Below are positions 17,112 through 26,788 of a stretch of DNA of 64,000 nt, in pieces. The stretch is from JAWKWH01 sp040830725 (GTDB lineage: Bacteria > Pseudomonadota > Alphaproteobacteria > Rhizobiales > Rhizobiaceae). The first letter of the stretch is position 1; every line of letters begins with the position of its first letter. The stretch spans positions 5,640 to 69,639 of the forward strand of contig JBFOMG010000011.1 of NCBI GenBank assembly GCA_040830725.1, in the 5' to 3' direction. Below the pieces are notes generated by a model. The model was given only the letters and a program-made list of their open reading frames with translations, was not told the DNA's origin and did no database searches. A program made the position numbers and the translations under genes.

Positions 17112-18191
17112 CTATTCCGACAGCAGGCCGGCTCCGGAAGCACGCCAAGCCAATGGCACTTTCGCTCCGTCGACCAACACCTCACTATTGGCGCGATTGG
17201 CAACTTCAGCGACCAGTGTCTGCCCTTCAACATTAATGCGGTAGCGCACAAACGAGCCCTGATAGGTGTGATCGATCACCGTGCCTGTCAGTTTGCACAG
17301 GTCGTCTCCGGAGAGCCGGTCGGCCTCCGCGCCGAGCAATACTTGCTCCGGCCTGAGAACCAGAATGGCATCATCACCCGGCCTGAGCCCGTCGACCGAT
17401 CTGGCCGCCGCTTTCTGGCTACCCAGATTGACCTGGCTGACCTGCTCGCCCGTCTCTGACACAGTCACTTCAAGGAGATTGGACTCGCCAATAAACTCGG
17501 TAACAAAACGATTGACCGGAGCCTCGTATATTTCGTTTGGCGAGCCGATTTGGGCAACAACGCCCTTCTCCATCACCGCAATGCGGTCGGACATGGTCAA
17601 TGCTTCGCCCTGATCATGGGTGACGTAAATCGTGGTGATCTTCAACTCGCTTTGGAGCGCTTTGATCCAGTATTTCATCTCCTCGCGGAGCTTCTTGTCG
17701 AGTGCGCTAAGCGGCTCGTCGAGCAAAAGAATTCCGGGCTCGGTAATCAGCACCCGCGCCAGTGCCACGCGTTGCTGTTCACCGCCCGACAGTTCCCGCT
17801 GGTAGCGGGCTTCGTATCCACCAAGACCGACCTGCTCTAACGCAGCGGCAACCCTTTTTGCGATCTCTGCCTTGTCGACTTTCCGCATCTGCAGGCCGAA
17901 TGCGATGTTATCGAAGACATTCATGTGCGGAAAAATCGCGTAGTTCTGAAAGACGATGCCGATGCCACGCCGTTCAGGCGGCAGAAATGTCACATCTTCG
18001 CCGCCGATCTTGATCATGCCGCCCGTCGGTGCGACGAAACCGGCGATCATGCGCAGCGTGGTCGTCTTCCCACACCCCGATGGCCCAAGAAGCGAGAAGA
18101 ACTCGCCTTCTTCCACGCGAAGCGAGGTAGGGGTCAGCGCGACCGTCTGACCATAATTTTTGGAGAGTTCAATGATCTCGACTGTTGACAC
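17112..18191 (-). CDS. ABC transporter ATPase (PotA-type, polyamine/opine class)
   Basis: This 359-residue ATPase energises the importer encoded by the adjacent permease and binding-protein genes. It has Walker A GPSGCGKTT at residues 36-44, signature LSGGEQQRVALAR near 132, Walker B LLLDEPLSALD near 155 and a switch His in YVTHDQGEAL. A C-terminal TOBE domain occupies about residues 280-355. The start is GTG. Within the operon it comes after the binding protein and before HyuA-like copy 1, linking uptake to the cyclic-amide enzymes. Confidence 0.93.
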   Translation of the reverse strand: MSTVEIIELSKNYGQTVALTPTSLRVEEGEFFSLLGPSGCGKTTTLRMIAGFVAPTGGMIKIGGEDVTFLPPERRGIGIVFQNYAIFPHMNVFDNIAFGLQMRKVDKAEIAKRVAAALEQVGLGGYEARYQRELSGGEQQRVALARVLITEPGILLLDEPLSALDKKLREEMKYWIKALQSELKITTIYVTHDQGEALTMSDRIAVMEKGVVAQIGSPNEIYEAPVNRFVTEFIGESNLLEVTVSETGEQVSQVNLGSQKAAARSVDGLRPGDDAILVLRPEQVLLGAEADRLSGDDLCKLTGTVIDHTYQGSFVRYRINVEGQTLVAEVANRANSEVLVDGAKVPLAWRASGAGLLSE

Positions 18192-18259
18192 GATCGATGC
18201 CTGAAAATTGATGAAGTGGAAATGGTGCCGCGGGCGCCAGGCCCGCGGCGATGGAAGCT

Positions 18260-19387
18260 TTATCCGGCAAAGATTTCGTTGACGGTTTCGACCACGTCGT
18301 CCTCGTTTTCGAGATACCAGAACCAGTCAGGAATCCACATACCGTTGGTCGCATCTGCCGTGTTGGTCACGCCCTTGCTGGCAAGATTTTCGGGAATGAC
18401 CGCGTTCTTGTTGGTTGGACGCATGTAGAACGTTTTACCGAATTCCGATGCATATTCCGGGCTCAAGGTACGGTTGAGAAGCGCCAGAGCCAGCTTTTTG
18501 GACACCGGATCCGAGTAGCGGCTGATGGTTTTGGTTTGCGTCAGGATCGGTTTTCTTTCTTCCCAGACCATGGCCGCAATCGGCACGCCCTTATCGATCT
18601 GATTGTAGACCTCGCCTTCCCATTGGACGCCGATGACCACCTCACCGCGTTCGATCAGCGTCTGCATGTTGCCGGTGAAGTCCGAGATCTTCATCGGCAT
18701 GGCCGAGCGCATTGCCTCATAGCCGGCATCAAGGTCCTTGTAGTCCCCGCCGAACACATGGCTCGCTGTCAGGAAGAATATCATCTGCAGCGTGTTGGAG
18801 GTGATGTAGGTTCCGCGCTTGCCGCCGGCATATTGCTCATCCCAGAACGATTTGAACGTTGTCGGGTGCGGATCCGCCAAATCAGTGCGGAAAGCATAGC
18901 AATACTGACCAAATCCCCAGGTGACACCTACGCCGTTTTCAAATGCGAAGTCCCAGCAATCTTTGGCGTTGGGAACGTTTTCGAGAATCTCGTCCTTGTT
19001 GAGGAAATAATCTCCGGCACGCGCCGTTTTGAACATTTCCGGCAGGTTCCAGTTGGTTATGTCGTAGACCGGATTTTGAGGCCCGCCAGCGACGAATTTC
19101 GGAAACCATGGCCAGGAACTGTCGTAGGAGACGTTGCAGTTGAAATCCTTTTTGAACTGGTCAAGCAGGTTTTTGTTGACGAATTCCTCCCAGAAGCCGC
19201 CCCATTCTCCGATGTTCAGCGTTGCCCCCTCAGCGTCGAACACGCCGCCGTCGTAGGTGACATCCTGGGACCACACATGGTTGATGTTGAACAATGGCAG
19301 ACTGCTCGCCGCACCGACCACAGCCCCCTTCTTCAGCAACGACCGCCGAGAAATCGGATTGTTTAACTGTTTGCGTAGCGTCTTCAT
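18260..19387 (-). CDS. ABC transporter substrate-binding protein, Tat-exported, polyamine/opine class
   Basis: This protein of about 375 residues is periplasmic. The N-terminus carries a twin-arginine signal (ISRRSLLKKG, then a hydrophobic stretch to VWSQ), implying export in folded form. The mature part has the type II periplasmic binding fold of the spermidine/putrescine-like (PotD/PotF) class. ATG 19387 follows GGGAG at a good distance; the longer frame to 19477 has no support. It sits between the permease and ATPase genes. The ligand is unknown, but the neighbours point to a cyclic amide or its open-chain derivative. Confidence 0.9.
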   Translation of the reverse strand: MKTLRKQLNNPISRRSLLKKGAVVGAASSLPLFNINHVWSQDVTYDGGVFDAEGATLNIGEWGGFWEEFVNKNLLDQFKKDFNCNVSYDSSWPWFPKFVAGGPQNPVYDITNWNLPEMFKTARAGDYFLNKDEILENVPNAKDCWDFAFENGVGVTWGFGQYCYAFRTDLADPHPTTFKSFWDEQYAGGKRGTYITSNTLQMIFFLTASHVFGGDYKDLDAGYEAMRSAMPMKISDFTGNMQTLIERGEVVIGVQWEGEVYNQIDKGVPIAAMVWEERKPILTQTKTISRYSDPVSKKLALALLNRTLSPEYASEFGKTFYMRPTNKNAVIPENLASKGVTNTADATNGMWIPDWFWYLENEDDVVETVNEIFAG

Positions 19388-19454
19388 GTGTTTACTCCCT
19401 TGGTTGACCGTTATTGGCGTGCCTTCGTGTTTCGATTTGTTGTTGGCTGGCGAA

Positions 19455-20318
19455 CTAGCTGAATTTGATGCCTCCAAATTTGCGCATATTGACCAGCCGC
19501 GCCGTCAACAGCATTGAAACGATCACCAGCAGAATGGCGAATATGCCCGCCGCGGCGGCAGTCGGTTCAAACGTGTAGCGAAGCGAAATGTAGAGCGCGA
19601 TCGGCAGCGGGGTCAGATCGGGCGTGCTCAAAAACAGCGAGACGTCGAACTGGCCGAACGAAACGATAAACGCAAAAATGGCGCCTGCCATCATACCAGC
19701 TGAAATGTTGGGAAGCGTAACCCGCCGAAAGGCGGTCCACGGATCGGCACCCAGGCTGCGTGCAGCCTCTTCAAGTGACTGATCAAATGAAACCAGGGCA
19801 GCAGAAACCGTCCCGATCACATACGGGCAGGTGACGAGCACATGGCCGATCACCAATCCGGTCAAGGTGCGCGCCAGGCCCAGATTCGTGGTGACAAAGA
19901 ACACGTACAAGGCCAATCCGAGCACCACACCCGGCAGGATCAACGGGGAGAGAAAATAGGCCCTGAGCAAATCCCGTCCGGGGAATTTGTGCCGCGCCAA
20001 TACGATGGCGGCCATTGTGCCGAGAATGGTCGAGACTGCCATCGTGATCAGTGCCAACAGCAGGCTGAAAAGATAAGCGCCCATCCAGGTTTCGGAGGTG
20101 AGGAAATCGATGATCCACCGAAACGACAGGCCTTCTGGTGGGAAAGTCAAATATTCACCGGAATTCAGTCCGGCCAGTACGACGATGAAAACCGGCAGCA
20201 ACAATATGACGAAACCGATCCAGGCGCCGATCTGGATCGTCAGCGAAACATTGCGCTCAGACCAGCGTTTTTGACCTGGCTTGATCGGCGTGGTGGCGGT
20301 GGAAACTGCGGTTGCCAT
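19455..20318 (-). CDS. ABC transporter permease (PotC-type)
   Basis: This permease of about 287 residues has six predicted membrane helices. The cytoplasmic EAA loop is visible as EEAARSLGADPWTAFRRVTLP (first 19 residues are the classic contact with the ATPase). The ATG at 20318 comes one base after the stop codon of the partner permease (TAG-C-ATG), so the two are coupled. It forms the channel with the PotB-type permease. Confidence 0.92.
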   Translation of the reverse strand: MATAVSTATTPIKPGQKRWSERNVSLTIQIGAWIGFVILLLPVFIVVLAGLNSGEYLTFPPEGLSFRWIIDFLTSETWMGAYLFSLLLALITMAVSTILGTMAAIVLARHKFPGRDLLRAYFLSPLILPGVVLGLALYVFFVTTNLGLARTLTGLVIGHVLVTCPYVIGTVSAALVSFDQSLEEAARSLGADPWTAFRRVTLPNISAGMMAGAIFAFIVSFGQFDVSLFLSTPDLTPLPIALYISLRYTFEPTAAAAGIFAILLVIVSMLLTARLVNMRKFGGIKFS

Positions 20319-20319
20319 G

Positions 20320-21237
20320 CTAGGTTCTCCCACCCGCTGTAACCGCAGCATAGCGCTGATAAATAATCACCGCGATGACGCTGGTGATAAACAGGACGAC
20401 CGCAATCGCCGCACCGAACTGCCACTTACCCATCTCGGCGATTTGCTGGTAGATGTGGATCGGCATAACCACGACTTTCCACCCGCCCATCAGCGCTGGC
20501 ACCACATAGGAACTGATGGAAATTGCGAACACCAGCAAAGAACCGGCCAACACACCCGGCATCGACAGTGGAAATATGATTTTCCAAAACGCCACGCGCC
20601 GCGTTGCGCCAAGACTGCGCGCCGCCTCCTCCAGCGAGGGATGAATGGAGCGGATGACGCCGATCAACGACAACACCATGAACGGCAGCGTGAACTGAAC
20701 GAGACCGATGACCACACCGGCGAAATTGTACATCAGGGGTAATGGTCCCTCGATGATTCCGGCATCGATCAGAGAACGGTTGATCAAACCATTGTCCCCC
20801 ATCAGCACCATGAGTCCATAAAGCCGGATCACCATGTCGAGTTGCATCGCACACAAAACGAGGATCATGTAAAACGTGTTGCGCCCGGGATTCTCGGTCT
20901 TGGCGATCAGGAATGCCAACGGATAGCCGATAGCAAGGGTGATGATCGCCACCATGCTTGCCAGGCCGATCGACCGCAGGGCGGCCTCGTAATAGGTCGC
21001 CCGGGTGAAGAACCGCACGAAGTTTTTCGTAGTGAAATCCCACTGCGGGTCAACAACACCGGCCACCGATTTGTCGAGGCTGATGAGAAACAGCGACAAC
21101 ACCGGTACGACGAAGAAGATCAGGAAGAAGACAAACGCTGGCAAGATGAGCCAGTAAACGCGGCTTCCGCCCATGAATATGCGAAGGCGACGGCCGCGGC
21201 TATCGGAGTAAGTTCGATTTTCGGCCGTTGCCGTCAC
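20320..21237 (-). CDS. ABC transporter permease (PotB-type)
   Basis: This 305-residue permease starts with GTG and has a charged cytoplasmic N-terminus followed by six helices. Its EAA loop is EEAARSLGATRRVAFWKI, near residue 205. It is the first transporter gene in the operon, 36 bp after the racemase gene, and pairs with the PotC-type permease just downstream. Confidence 0.92.
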   Translation of the reverse strand: MTATAENRTYSDSRGRRLRIFMGGSRVYWLILPAFVFFLIFFVVPVLSLFLISLDKSVAGVVDPQWDFTTKNFVRFFTRATYYEAALRSIGLASMVAIITLAIGYPLAFLIAKTENPGRNTFYMILVLCAMQLDMVIRLYGLMVLMGDNGLINRSLIDAGIIEGPLPLMYNFAGVVIGLVQFTLPFMVLSLIGVIRSIHPSLEEAARSLGATRRVAFWKIIFPLSMPGVLAGSLLVFAISISSYVVPALMGGWKVVVMPIHIYQQIAEMGKWQFGAAIAVVLFITSVIAVIIYQRYAAVTAGGRT

Positions 21238-21273
21238 CCGCGAGCCCCCTTGTCTTTTGTCACTGCCAATCGA

Positions 21274-22038
21274 TTACTCGGCCGCGCTCTTGTAGGCGTG
21301 AAGAACCGGCATGTCGTACCCCACGACCGGTTTGTTGGGAGGTAGCTCATAAGCCACCTTCGAATGGCTTAATCCGCTGGCCGCAAGCGACGCGGCAACC
21401 CTTACGGTCACGGGAACCGGATCAATGACCGGGATGTCATATCCACGAGACAGCAACCCCTGACGCACCGCCTCGGCACAACCCAGCATTCCGGTGCACC
21501 CGAATATCACGACGTCTGCACCGTCTTTTTCGACCGCCAGCAACGCCTGCTCCGTCAGTGTTTCACGCGTACCCCCGGGATCTTGCTCAAGATCAAGCAC
21601 GGGAATGTCGACCGCCCTGACGGATGCGAATTTTTCCCACGCACCAAACAGTTTCGCCTGATTTTCGAACTGGCCGCGAAGTCGCTCCAGCACCGTGATG
21701 ACGCTGTAATGATTGCCCAGCATACACGCCAGGTTCATTGACGTTTCACAGGGACCGAGGACCGGGATGTTGACGCATTCACGTCCGGCCTTCAGGCCGG
21801 GATCGCCCATGCAATCAATGACCACCGCATCAACACCATCCTGTTCCGCCTCGACAATCTTTGCGACGGTGTCCGGTATAGACAGCATCTCATCATATTC
21901 GCATTCGATCGAAGCCGGCCCCTTGTCTATCTCGACATGGCTGACTGTATCATTTGCCCCGAGTAATCCATCAAAATCGCTGGCCTGCCTGAAGCCGCGG
22001 GATGTGATTGGCGTGACAACTCGTACATGCGTACCCAT
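21274..22038 (-). CDS. Asp/Glu-hydantoin racemase family protein
   Basis: This 254-residue protein has the two catalytic cysteines of the family at about residue 76 (IDCMGDPG) and 181 (FGCTGMLG), which remove and add the alpha proton from opposite faces. The family includes hydantoin racemase, which interconverts D- and L-5-substituted hydantoins, and Asp/Glu racemases. With HyuA, HyuB and a carbamoylase nearby, hydantoin racemase is the favoured role. ATG 22038 is preferred over an upstream ATG at 22113. It lies between the regulator gene and the transporter genes. Confidence 0.85.
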   Translation of the reverse strand: MGTHVRVVTPITSRGFRQASDFDGLLGANDTVSHVEIDKGPASIECEYDEMLSIPDTVAKIVEAEQDGVDAVVIDCMGDPGLKAGRECVNIPVLGPCETSMNLACMLGNHYSVITVLERLRGQFENQAKLFGAWEKFASVRAVDIPVLDLEQDPGGTRETLTEQALLAVEKDGADVVIFGCTGMLGCAEAVRQGLLSRGYDIPVIDPVPVTVRVAASLAASGLSHSKVAYELPPNKPVVGYDMPVLHAYKSAAE

Positions 22039-22126
22039 CTGCGTTGTCCTTTCCTTTTCCAGGAACCAGGTGGAAAAGGTGAAACATAAGCATGGCAGCG
22101 GGCAACTACCCATATGGGTAGCCGGA

Positions 22127-23770
22127 TCAGAATATGCCTAGATCGCGGGCGCGGTTTGCCGCGCGCACGCGGTTGTTCACGCCCAGTTCCTTGAAGATGA
22201 TCTTGAGATGGTACTTGACCGTGTTTTGGGATACCCCGAGAGCCCGGCTTATCTCCTTGTTGGATTTCCCGACTGCAAGGAGTTCAAGATATTGGCGCCT
22301 GCCGGCATAGGACCGCTCGTGGTCGCTGTGTGACGGAACACCGGGATTATTGCCGGTTTTCGGTTTTTCGTGTTGCACAGTCCACAGGTGATTGAGTTCG
22401 CGAAACCGGTGTCGAACCAGCCGGTTTGACCGCGCCTCGATATTGTCGCCGTCAAGCGCGGCTTGCACGATTTCCTGCAGGTTGCTGCCTTCATCTATGA
22501 TGAACCGGCGAAATGGCTGCTTGCCCAGAATGCGAACGGCGCTGACCAATGCGTTGATAGCGTCGTTCTGGTGGCGGAGCCGCCAAAGCGCCAAAGCCCG
22601 AATGACCCTGAGCTTTGCAACGGTGAGCATTTGCCCGTTGTGAATGGCATGATCCTCGGCGACGTTGAGCACGAGAAGCGCTTCTGCTGCTCTTCGATCG
22701 GCGATGAGAAAACGTGCCAATGCAACGATCGTGGATCCCAGCCGCATCGCCCAGTCAGCTTCAATGTCCCAGTCAACACGTTTTGCAAAATTGTCGAACC
22801 CGGCTCTGCGGATCTCTTCGCCGGCCGCATCCAGCTCATTGCTCAGCGTAAGGGCGCGGATCTTTTCGAGTTGCAACAGTCGATGAAGGCGCGGCATCTC
22901 CCGTTTTGTCGCGATCGCTTCGGCGTGCGCCAGTGCCGATAGCGCACCCGGCAACCCGTCGTGATGCATCGCCAGGCGGGTGCTCACCCGATATCCGGCA
23001 GCCAGGACGTCAAGCCACGCTCCGTGATCCTCGACGATCCTCAATGCTGATTTCAGCAAGGCTTCGCTCTTGGCGATTTCATTCATCTCATAAGCGGCCT
23101 CGGAACGCAGCGACTTGCAAATGGCCAGCAACTCTTTCTTGTCCGGTTTGATCTTTTGCAGCGATTTTGCCATCACCCGATATTCGCGATCTGCACCGAC
23201 AAGATCGCCCCGCGCCAACCGGATTTGGCCCAAATGCGCGTGAAGGTGCAGCGCCCCGAAATCGGCTCCACCGTCGAGATAGGCCCGAATGGCGTTTTCG
23301 GCGTAACCCTGGCTGAAATTGAAATCGCCTAAATGCATCGCGACGTTGCACAGATAGTTCATCGCCAGCGCACGCGACAGGGGATCGCTTGCCGGCACCC
23401 GGTCCAATATCACTTGAAGCTCATCAAGTTCGGCCTGCCCCATTGAGCTGTCTTCGTAATATCTGATGTGAACATCGACGATCGGAAGCTCGACAGCGAG
23501 GTTGTCTGCCCCGTCAATTTTTCCCGAATTGAATGCGGCCCGAAGGTCGCTGAACAAGTCCCTTGCTTCAATGACCCTGTTTCGCCGGGCCAGATAAAAC
23601 GAAACGCCCAGATACGCGTTTGGGTGGGTCAACAAATGATCGGGTTTCAGCATCGCTTCGGCGATTGGGAACAATTCCATCTTTCCAAGCAGCGCCAGTC
23701 GCCAGCCGCCCGAGTTTTCGATCAGGTCGAGAGCCTGGCAACCATTTGCGGTATCGTAATCGATTTCCAT
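22127..23770 (-). CDS. LuxR-family regulator, MalT-like but without the ATPase half
   Basis: This 547-residue protein has a C-terminal LuxR helix-turn-helix (about residues 485-545, with GKSNKEISRALGVSQNTVKYHL). Before it lies a long helical TPR-like region resembling the central part of MalT/LAL regulators. Those proteins normally have about 350-400 N-terminal residues with an AAA/STAND ATPase; here the reading frame begins inside the helical region, and only 71 bp separate it from the preceding gene's stop. I see no Walker motifs. It is likely the cluster's local regulator, responding to a pathway metabolite without ATP-driven oligomerisation. A natural truncation or pseudogene is the alternative. 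Confidence 0.82.
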   Translation of the reverse strand: MEIDYDTANGCQALDLIENSGGWRLALLGKMELFPIAEAMLKPDHLLTHPNAYLGVSFYLARRNRVIEARDLFSDLRAAFNSGKIDGADNLAVELPIVDVHIRYYEDSSMGQAELDELQVILDRVPASDPLSRALAMNYLCNVAMHLGDFNFSQGYAENAIRAYLDGGADFGALHLHAHLGQIRLARGDLVGADREYRVMAKSLQKIKPDKKELLAICKSLRSEAAYEMNEIAKSEALLKSALRIVEDHGAWLDVLAAGYRVSTRLAMHHDGLPGALSALAHAEAIATKREMPRLHRLLQLEKIRALTLSNELDAAGEEIRRAGFDNFAKRVDWDIEADWAMRLGSTIVALARFLIADRRAAEALLVLNVAEDHAIHNGQMLTVAKLRVIRALALWRLRHQNDAINALVSAVRILGKQPFRRFIIDEGSNLQEIVQAALDGDNIEARSNRLVRHRFRELNHLWTVQHEKPKTGNNPGVPSHSDHERSYAGRRQYLELLAVGKSNKEISRALGVSQNTVKYHLKIIFKELGVNNRVRAANRARDLGIF

Positions 23771-23841
23771 GTCTTGATGATCGAACGATCCTTCGATCGG
23801 TGCAAGTCTGGCGAACCGGTTGCGCCAACAGGTGAACTGGA

Positions 23842-24936
23842 TCAGTCGGCAATTTGCTCAATTGGCACATAGTCGCGGTCGACGCCGAAAATTCGCGGCC
23901 CCCAAACCTCCAGCGCCTCGGTGGTGCGCATCACCGGCGGCACACTGACACCCACCACCTTGACCCGCTGGCCGTAGCGCAGGCTCTCAGTCGTGATTGG
24001 TTCGGCTGTTTCCCGGTCAAGAATGCAGATCAGATCCGGCGCAGTCGCCAGATACCGGTCCCCGATGCGTGCTGAGAGAAACTCATTTTGGAACTCGATC
24101 TCCATTGGTTCGACCGAGCCATCAATCGATTGCAAAATCAAGCGGCCAATCGCGAAACCGCGTGTGGTCTCGCGAAGCAGGTCGGCGACTTTTCCATCAA
24201 AAAGAACCTTGCAGAAGCGGGCCGGATTGGCTGAGGCAAAAAAATGTGTGAGGGCGTCAAAAGGATCTTCCTGTGCTTTCCTCGCCGCGCTGATGGCCTG
24301 ACCGATCTCAATCGCCAACGAAATCGTGTTGGGCACCGACTTTGTCTTGGCGTCATGTCCGCTCATTGGGTACAAAGTGATTTCCGCCTTGCCGCCCATA
24401 CGGATACAGACGACACGGGCGAGCCACTCGGCGGTTTCGTCGTCGACCGCCTTTACCACCACCTCATTGTCATGCTCGTCCTTGATGACAACCGGACTGC
24501 CGGGCACGCCGTAAATGCTGAACGTTGTCATCTGCAGTTCCGGGAAGGCGCGGCCCATGCCATCGGCATCAACAACCGGCAGATTCATCAAGGCTCCGAC
24601 CACAACGGGAAGTGTCGCATTCACCCCGCCAGCCTCGATCGGCATGATCGCAGCAACCTTGCGATCGAGCAATTCTTCCATCTTTCTGACCGCGGCAACC
24701 GCCGCTGGACCATTGGGAAACCGTTCGATGAGCACGGTCGGCGCCCCCATATTGGCTACGGGAACGACCAAATCATCGTCGCCAAGCTCTGAAGGGTCGA
24801 TCAATCTTACGGTGGCTCCATCCGCCAGTTGCTGCTGTAATATCAGCCGCCCGACATAAGGGTCGCCGCCGCCGCCCGTTCCGAGAAACGCCGCGCCACG
24901 CGCAAAATCGTGTAAATCGTGCAGTGCCAGTTCCAT
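23842..24936 (-). CDS. DUF917 / S-Me-THD family protein (paralog c)
   Basis: This 364-residue third paralog has AAFLGTGGGGDPYVGR near the N-terminus, IMPIEAGGVNATLP, DADGMGRAFPELQM and APDLICILDRETAEPITTE. It lies 21 bp downstream of HyuA-like copy 2, repeating the pairing seen at 14447-17076. It differs from a and b in a more diverged central segment (residues about 205-260), so it may serve a different substrate. Confidence 0.87.
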   Translation of the reverse strand: MELALHDLHDFARGAAFLGTGGGGDPYVGRLILQQQLADGATVRLIDPSELGDDDLVVPVANMGAPTVLIERFPNGPAAVAAVRKMEELLDRKVAAIMPIEAGGVNATLPVVVGALMNLPVVDADGMGRAFPELQMTTFSIYGVPGSPVVIKDEHDNEVVVKAVDDETAEWLARVVCIRMGGKAEITLYPMSGHDAKTKSVPNTISLAIEIGQAISAARKAQEDPFDALTHFFASANPARFCKVLFDGKVADLLRETTRGFAIGRLILQSIDGSVEPMEIEFQNEFLSARIGDRYLATAPDLICILDRETAEPITTESLRYGQRVKVVGVSVPPVMRTTEALEVWGPRIFGVDRDYVPIEQIAD

Positions 24937-24957
24937 GTAAACCGGGCTCCTCTCGTT

Positions 24958-26508
24958 CTATCGCGGATTTTCGACAGCCAGATCGCCGACGGCTTTGACC
25001 CGAACCCGAACCGCACCGCCGGGCAGATAAGCCAGCGGCACCTCCTCAACATCGATTATCGAAACGGTCTGGCTGACTGCCCCCGCCGCAACAGCCCGGT
25101 CCGAGGCTTCGCGCTTGGCATCATCCAGCGCCTGCTCGCGGCCTTTTTCATCGTAGGAGAACACGCGGTCCACCTCACCTCCGACTTGCGCAATCGCTGC
25201 TCCGATGGCGTTGGCGACGCCGGCATTTTCCGGTGTAACAATCTCCGATGCGCCTTTGAGCGGCTTGTTGACCAGCACGGCGCCACCGCCGACAAGCACA
25301 ACGGGCACATCTGCAGCGCTGGTTTTGACGCGATCGATCGTCTCTTCCAGCATCGAATGCATGCGGTCTGTTCCCGACCGGACGATAGCTGGATCCAGGT
25401 CGTCAACCTGTGATTTGTCGCCAATGTCTGCGGTCCCGGCTGCAACAGCAATATCGGTCGCTGTCAGCTCCGAGCCACCGAATATTCTCGCTTTTTCGGT
25501 GAGTTCGTAACCGACCGAATCAGGCCCGATATCCTGTCCCTGGTTTCGAACGATACTGCCACCGCCAAGTCCGATTGCGAGAATGTCAGGCATCCGGAAA
25601 TTGGTTTTCACGCCACCGACATCAACGGCAACTGCAGATTCACGCGGGAATCCATGGGTCAGGACACCGACATCGGTTGTCGTCCCGCCAATGTCGATAA
25701 CAATCGCATCCTTGATGTTCGACAAAAACGCCGCCCCGCGCATGGAATTGGTTGGTCCGGAGGCGAAAGTCAGCACCGGGTACTTTTCGACATAGTCGGC
25801 CGTCATAAGGGTACCGTCATTCTGGCTGACGAAAAATGGCGCCGCAATTCCAAGCTCCTCAAGCGCCGAACGAAACGCACTGACCACCCGCCGCGACAAC
25901 TTCATCAGCGAGGCGTTCATGATCGCGGCATTTTCCCGCTCGACCATACCGATGCGGCCGATATTGCTTGAAAGTGTCACTTGGGCGCCGGGAATTTCGC
26001 TGGCAACGATGTCCGCTGCCTTGTTTTCCATCTCCTGGTTCATGGGGGCGAAGACAGAGCTGATCGCGATCGAAGTAAGTCCCTCCCTCTCAAACGCTTT
26101 AGCCGCATCTGATATTTCATCCGGGCGCAGCGCGGAAATCTCCCGGCCATCGAATTCATAGCCTCCATGGGCCATTGCGACATTCGTTCCGACCTTTTCG
26201 ACCAGGTCGCGCGGCCAATCGACCAGAGGTTTCAGACTGGTCGTCGCCGGCAGTGCCAGTCGCAAAATTCCCACTTCCACCAGTCGTTTCCGTTCGACAA
26301 ATGCATTTGTGAATTGCGTTGTGCCGATCATCACGCTTTCGATCATGGCGGTGTCGATATCCGCCTGTCGCAAGACCTCACCGACTGCCGAGACGATGCC
26401 ACTTTCCACATCTTCCGTTGTCGGCGCCTTGATAGCCGCGACAACCTCGTTGCCGTTCATCACTACTGCGTCGGTATTGGTTCCGCCTACATCAACGCCA
26501 ATTCGCAT
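24958..26508 (-). CDS. Short hydantoinase/oxoprolinase (HyuA-like) protein, copy 2
   Basis: This 516-residue paralog of the protein at 15532-17076 shares GVDVGGTNTDAV at the N-terminus, DIGGTTTDVG near residue 270, QNDGTLMTADYVEKYPV and a nearly identical C-terminal VPLAYLPGGAVRVRVKAVGD. It is the first gene of the minus-strand cluster and is transcribed divergently from long HyuA at 26789, across a 280-bp promoter region. It is predicted to act with DUF917 paralog c on an ATP-activated cyclic amide. Confidence 0.88.
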   Translation of the reverse strand: MRIGVDVGGTNTDAVVMNGNEVVAAIKAPTTEDVESGIVSAVGEVLRQADIDTAMIESVMIGTTQFTNAFVERKRLVEVGILRLALPATTSLKPLVDWPRDLVEKVGTNVAMAHGGYEFDGREISALRPDEISDAAKAFEREGLTSIAISSVFAPMNQEMENKAADIVASEIPGAQVTLSSNIGRIGMVERENAAIMNASLMKLSRRVVSAFRSALEELGIAAPFFVSQNDGTLMTADYVEKYPVLTFASGPTNSMRGAAFLSNIKDAIVIDIGGTTTDVGVLTHGFPRESAVAVDVGGVKTNFRMPDILAIGLGGGSIVRNQGQDIGPDSVGYELTEKARIFGGSELTATDIAVAAGTADIGDKSQVDDLDPAIVRSGTDRMHSMLEETIDRVKTSAADVPVVLVGGGAVLVNKPLKGASEIVTPENAGVANAIGAAIAQVGGEVDRVFSYDEKGREQALDDAKREASDRAVAAGAVSQTVSIIDVEEVPLAYLPGGAVRVRVKAVGDLAVENPR

Positions 26509-26788
26509 AGCGTCCTCCCAATCGAATTGGGCCTAGCATGGGTCATGGGTGATCAAGGCGTCAAGTTCATCGCCAGGTGCCGCAATGTATTCAAGGGTCG
26601 AAAGCGTCTGCCACCGCATTGAAACGGGTCGAATTGCGTCGCTGTTGGAACATGCCTGCCAATTCGGGCGCTTTTCCGCCGCCGGCCTTGCGAGGTGCGT
26701 GTATTGCGACCCCGTTGAATCGGTGCCTATACTTTCTTGCGCAACCTGAGCAACTCAGAACATGCAGAATGCGGAGACTGGAGGAAAC
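26509..26788. promoter_or_regulatory. Divergent control region between the two hyu-type operons
   Basis: This 280-bp region separates two divergent operons. On the plus strand TTGCGA (26704-26709), an 18-bp spacer and TATACT (26728-26733) form a good promoter candidate for the long HyuA operon. GGAGG at 26780-26784 is the ribosome site of that gene. No clear palindromic operator was found by eye. The regulator at 22127-23770 probably acts here. Confidence 0.55.
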
